DNA from: Heligmosomoides polygyrus polygyrus
Lineage: Eukaryota > Nematoda > Chromadorea > Rhabditida > Heligmosomidae
Assembly (NCBI GenBank): GCA_947396885.1
Contig: OX377202.1
Location: 27,643,407-27,707,406 of the forward strand
Length of the DNA: 64,000 bases
Reading direction: 5' to 3'
The position numbers were made by a program, and so were the translations under genes. Shown one piece after another: positions 59,954 through 64,000 of the stretch (positions are counted from its first letter, which is position 1; the number at the start of each line of letters is the position of its first letter). The notes under the pieces were generated by a model that did no database searches, was not told where the DNA came from, and saw nothing but the letters and a program-made list of their open reading frames with translations.

Positions 59954-60313
59954 GCCTGTTCATACTTGGCGACGAGAGCGACTCGTCGCCCTTACAAAAC
60001 ATGCAAATCGATTAAAACCGCCTGATCGCCGCCGAAATTTGTTCACACTCGAGCGCTGGCGCTGTCGCACTGCGTAGAAGCCCGCCCAACACAGCGTCGC
60101 CGAAGTATAACATAGGGCTAACATAGGCCTTATATTTCGCGCCGGCGACGGGAGCGACTGGGGCGATGGTCGAAGTGTGAACTATGTAGTTAATTGCGTA
60201 CACCACACTAGGTCCGTCGCCCCAGTCGCTGCTGTCGCTTGTTCGTAATTTCCGGGCGTTGCCGTTGCTCTCGTCGCTCTTGTCGCTGCCGTCCTGAAGT
60301 ATAGACAGGGCCT
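59954..60313. mobile_element. MITE with GGGCCTGTTCATACTT ends, short copy
   Basis: Ends gggcctgttcatacttggcg and, reversed, ggccctgtctatacttcagg, with TAC on both sides, as in the copy at 49918-50655. Interior shorter and diverged. Confidence 0.75.
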
Positions 60314-61514
60314 ACAGGGCCCATTCGATGAAGTGGCGACAGATTTGTCAATAAATGACAACCTCAATTTGCACGTCAGCTACTCCATGAAATTCCTCTT
60401 GAAGGTCATATTCGCTGTCACCATAAGTTTGCTTTCACAATACAGGAATAGTTAGAAGAAGTGGTATATGCAAATGGTTTTATTCTCGTCGTTATTTTTA
60501 ATCTCTATTGCTTCACTATTTGGAGATTAACTTTTTCAACATGCCACATCGAAAAACAGTCAGGAATGGTTTGAAGCTACGCATCACTTGAAGCACTCAG
60601 GTCCATCGTATGCTTTGAATATAAGTAGTTACATATTATTAGCATTAGAAATGAAGCGTTGAGGTCGGGGATCCGTCATCCAGAGACACGCACTTACCGC
60701 GTCGTAACCCTATAAGCCGGAGGTTGACCATGGTTATTAATCCGCTTGGCCAGATAATGTTACAAAGTCGTAAGAGCCGTTGACGCATTTCTGACTCTTA
60801 TCCTATGCGGTGTAAGACGGTTATTTTCGTTTGACAATCTGAGATTACGAGGAGTGCATAATGTCACAAAATGCTTTAAACCTTCAGTTTCTTTAGAAAG
60901 ACCGCATCAGAAAGAGTGAAATTGGTAGACATGTGGTACTTTCCTGTGGCCAGATTCATCAGCCGCTTGTCACCCTCTAACGGTGAAATCACTGCCAAAT
61001 CCCCTGATATGACATTCATCAGCATCAGGTTTGGCGGTACTTTTCACCATAAGAGGGCTTATACGGCAGGGGCCGTGCGCATACAAGCAACTTCAGGATG
61101 CTGTCCATTTACGACGGCTATGTCATAATTAATCATACTCTGGACTTCATTCCCTTGAGCACGGAACCCGACCGAAGGCCTCTATTTTTTGCGTACGAGC
61201 ACTCTGCCCTGCGCGGACGGTACATTATTACAGAAAGAACTGCACAAGAACTGTACACTCCCAACCACTGGCATGTAGTGGTTGGGAGTGTACAGTGTTT
61301 TTTCTACTGGTGCCACATATTTCACCAAAGTTCCTGAATAACCCAGCGGTTCTACTGGCCTATGAGACGCAAAAATCGCGAAGCCACTCCTTTTGAGCTC
61401 GCGGTGGATTAGGCTGTACCTTTACTCTCCCTGCGGCGCTTCTTGAGAATGTGCGGTGTAGTCGGTAAGCGTTGTTCTCTTCCGTATAGCCAACTACGTT
61501 CAGGTTCCATTATC
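60314..61514. other. Intergenic with a short perfect hairpin
   Basis: 61250-61269 and 61277-61296 form a perfect 20-bp stem (actgtacactcccaaccact) with a 7-base loop. A degraded relative of the MITE at 54.6 kb lies near 60945-61080. No gene recognised. Confidence 0.6.
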
Positions 61515-62250
61515 GGCACTATTGTACTTTCACAACTCCACGAGTCGAGGAGAGGTCGAAAAAATTTTTTTCGCCCAAACTTCGGCTAGGGGGGTTATTC
61601 GGGGTGCTGATCACGAATCTGACATCCGTTTTTCGTTTTACGCTGGAGTACGGTAGGTTACGGTAGGTACGGGTGACTAAGGCTGCCAAGGTCATGATCG
61701 CCGATTTCGCCCAAACTTTGCCTATGGGGGTTATTCGGGGTGCTGATCACGAATCTGACATCCGTTTTTCGTTTTACGCTGGAGTACGGTAGGTTACGGT
61801 AGGTACGGGTGACTAAGGCTGCCAAGGTCATGATCGCCGATTTCGCCCAAACTTCGCCTATGGGGGTTATTCGGGGTGCTGATCACGAATCTGACATCCG
61901 TTTTTCGTTTTACGCTGGAGTTTGGGCGCAATCGGTGGCCATTACCTTACTCACCGGTACCCACCGTAACCTACCGTACTCCATCCAGCTTAAAACGAAA
62001 AACGGATGTCAGATTCGTAATCAGCATCCCAAATAACCCCCATAGGCGAAGTTTGGTCGAAATCGGTGATCATGACTTTGGCAGCCCTAGTCACCCGTAG
62101 CTACCGTAACCTACCGTAATCGACCGTAATTTTGAAAACGGATCTCAGATTCGTGATCAGCACCCCAAATAACCCCCCTAGCCGAAGTTTGGGCGTAAAT
62201 TTTTTTTCGACCTCTCCTCGACCCGTGGAGTTGTGAAAGTACAATAGTGC
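61515..62250. mobile_element. Mutator-like foldback element, complete
   Basis: Flanked by a 9-base duplication, tccattatc (61506-61514, 62251-62259). Inverted ends of over 120 bases start gcactattgtactttcacaa. The interior has units spaced exactly 136 bases (gatcacgaatctgac at 61609, 61745, 61881). 9-base duplications with long inverted ends suggest Mutator-type mobilisation. No transposase. Confidence 0.85.
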
Positions 62251-62354
62251 TCCATTATCATACATGGTACTGAGGTTTCTCAAGGGTTCGTTAAACTGAT
62301 CTAGACTATCTGAAGATTGAAACTACTTTTTATACTGTGAAACTAGCCGCAAGC

Positions 62355-62634
62355 GGCCATCTAACTAAAGTCACCGGTTTCGCTGAAACTTCGTCTAGGG
62401 GGTTATGTGGGGTGCTGATAACGAATCTGACATCCGTTTTTCGTTTTACGCTGGGGTACGGTAGGTTACGGTAGGTAGGGGTAACTAAGGTAATGGTCAC
62501 CGATTTCGCCCAAACTCCAGCGTAAAACGAAAAATGGATGTCAGATTCGTTATCAGCACCCCACATAACCCCCTAGACGAAGTTTCAGCGAAAAATTTTT
62601 TTTCGACTGAAGTCTTGTCGGTGGAGTCGGAACT
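62355..62634. mobile_element. Foldback of the same group, forming a long hairpin before vrk-1
   Basis: Arms 62381-62454 and 62517-62590 match in 73 of 74 bases (start cgctgaaacttcgtctaggg), loop 62 bases. The right end, ggtggagtcggaacttttaa, equals the complement of the left end at 49337. No left-hand partner terminus is visible, so it is truncated. Confidence 0.8.
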
Positions 62635-62671
62635 TTTAACCAGTGCCTCTTTTTTTTCTAACACTGTTTAA

Positions 62672-62684
62672 CCCCCCCCCCCCC
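62672..62684 (+). repeat. Poly-C tract, 13 bases, upstream of vrk-1
   Basis: Uninterrupted C run 68 bases before the vrk-1 ATG, within what would be its promoter or outron. Confidence 0.95.
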
Positions 62685-62742
62685 TCCCTTTTTTGACTTC
62701 GTCGCAATACTGCTTTAAAGTCAACCGCCCTTCCATTGTTGC

Positions 62743-62749
62743 TTTGCAG
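62743..62749 (+). promoter_or_regulatory. Probable spliced-leader (trans-splice) acceptor of vrk-1
   Basis: The heptamer tttgcag ends two bases before the vrk-1 ATG, with pyrimidine-rich sequence before it and no in-frame upstream coding. This is the usual arrangement for nematode SL1 trans-splicing. It could also be the acceptor of a cis-spliced 5' UTR intron. Confidence 0.5.
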
Positions 62750-62751
62750 AG

Positions 62752-63266
62752 ATGCCTCCAAAACGCGTAGCTAAGCCAAAGCTGCACCAGTTGGCTGTGG
62801 AACTCCCGCAGAAGACTATCATCTCGGACCTAACCACGAAGAAACAGTACTGTGTTGGAAAGCAGTTCGCCACTGGTGGATTCGGCCGGATATACACGTG
62901 TAATGAGGTGGAGTCACTTTTCTGGTGATCGGCAGAAGGAAGCGCAAGCTGCCTGTTTATTCAAAAAAAGCATTTTGAAGACTTGAGGAATTTCGTAAAT
63001 GCTTAAAATTATCCTCGATTTCATTTTTTTTTCAACTACTTCAATTCACGGCACCGTATTTCTTTCGAACATCGTGGAGGGGATGCAGAGCTAGCGAGTC
63101 TCTTTTATTTTTTCAGTACTTATCAGCTGCTATGTTTAGGTTGGATCAAAGACTGAGCTGGTGGTCAAAGTTGAGCCTTATGGTAATGGGCCATTGTTCA
63201 CGGAAATGAATGTCTTCATTCGAATTTTGAAGAAGGATCAGATTGCGCAGTTCATGCGGGACAGAA
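62752..63266 (+). CDS. vrk-1: Vaccinia-related kinase (VRK-1), first two coding exons; gene runs off the window
   Basis: Exon 62752-62907 encodes 52 residues from MPPKRVAKPK to RIYTCNE. It holds the glycine loop ATGGFGRIY (residues 40-48). Exon 63140-63266 joins in phase 0 and adds VVKVEPYGNGPLFTEMN, where the Lys of VVK (about residue 62) is the ATP-binding lysine; the block NGPLFTE is diagnostic of VRK kinases. Donors are GAG|GTGGAG and GAA|GTGAGT, acceptor tgtttag. The start sits 2 bases after tttgcag (62743-62749), a good spliced-leader acceptor. The known family phosphorylates BAF and histones in the nucleus and acts in nuclear envelope reassembly and mitosis. Catalytic loop and C-terminus lie beyond position 64000. 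Two hairpin-forming transposon remnants and a C13 tract fill the 1.2 kb before the start. Confidence 0.92.
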
Positions 63267-64000
63267 GTGAGTCCCTGAGTTGATTTTAAACAAAGCTAAT
63301 AAAAATTGGAACGATTCATTGCTCTGAACTCGAAGCGCAAGAAATTGGTGGCTTTCTATATATGTGATTCGCCAAAGCTTTTGTGCTTTTTTGTGATGAG
63401 CATATATGGCGACGTTATTAAGCCCTCTAGTCACCGCGATCTTCCTCAGCAGTATATCGTTGTAGAGTAACTGTAAACGAATTCTGTGTAATACAAAGAT
63501 TGTAGCGTTTCTTAGTCAATATTCGCTTAATCAGCTATTTTATCCTTTGTAACATATCAACAGTCAGCCAGCGTGACAGCTGGTTTGATTGCTGGCCGGG
63601 ACTTCGCCCAAGATAAGTGCCAATAGTGTTCATTTTTGGTGATCCATGTTCATCAGCCATTAGATTCGCGCGACTCCCGTCTCTCGGTGAACTACGGGTA
63701 CAAATTGGAGAAAAATCGAACGATTATAGTTGATAGATCGACATTGTTTTCTTATTGTGACGCCTGTCCGTCGGTCAGCAAGTTCACACGATTTTCAGCT
63801 AGATTGGTGCAATCTGAACAAAAGTCGATTAAGTTTACCTGTTATGAAACCTATCCATCATTTCGCTCATCTATGATTTCCTGTCCTTTGCTCCCACCAT
63901 CAACTCTTGGCAAAAACTGTTGAAATTTGTCGATCATGTTGTCCGATTGATAATGGCTGCTTGTTGTGAAGCCTGTCCATCGGTCATCATATTAGCCTGA
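63267..64000. other. vrk-1 intron (continues past the window) with diverged repeats
   Basis: No third exon found. The phrase ttgtgacgcctgtccgtcggtca (63755 on), in diverged forms at about 63840 and 63962, suggests a roughly 105-base repeat. Confidence 0.45.

Overview
The window reads as genomic DNA of a clade V (strongylid, hookworm-like) nematode. This is inferred from short nematode-type introns, spliced-leader-like acceptors just upstream of start codons, two genes with nematode-style exon layouts, and the mix of mariner, RTE-type LINE, tRNA-derived SINE and foldback repeats. No bacterial-style operons, rRNA genes or CRISPR arrays are present. Most open frames are decayed transposon code or chance.

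Two host genes can be supported. On the minus strand, 42165 down to 35881, seven exons join in phase to give a complete 262-residue orthologue of CTD nuclear envelope phosphatase 1 (CNEP-1/Dullard), with a 3.4-kb first intron. At the right edge, plus strand, two exons from 62752 encode the start of a vaccinia-related kinase (VRK-1); the rest lies outside the window.

The rest is mobile DNA. 1-2.5 kb: CR1-like LINE tail. 2.7-4.7 kb: a 1.2-kb hairpin-bearing repeat with a mariner in it; its second copy, inverted, is at 27.2-28.7 kb and carries a SINE instead. 5.2-6.1 kb: SINEs and a foldback. 6.9-8.2 kb: almost intact mariner resembling the human SETMAR transposase. 8.5-12.5 kb: decayed Ty3/Gypsy element with a Tourist-like MITE. 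13.1-16.5 kb: LTR element keeping LTRs, primer site and broken envelope-like reading frames. 16.5-35 kb: SINEs, a second mariner, foldbacks, a large unassigned tract (28.8-33.8 kb), and a third mariner split by a hAT-like MITE. 42.2-48.6 kb: intergenic, with a perfect 60-bp palindrome and an RTE fragment. 48.8-50.9 kb: nested inverted repeats with an occupied and an empty site of one MITE. 55.9-59 kb: nearly complete RTE-type LINE flanked by a 15-bp target duplication. 61.5-62.6 kb: Mutator-like foldback and a long hairpin directly upstream of vrk-1.

The most unusual signal is in that LINE. Its extreme 5' end is a tRNA-like sequence with exact A- and B-box matches, and its whole sense strand lacks any TTTT run. 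Together these suggest RNA polymerase III transcription of a protein-coding LINE, which needs experimental proof.
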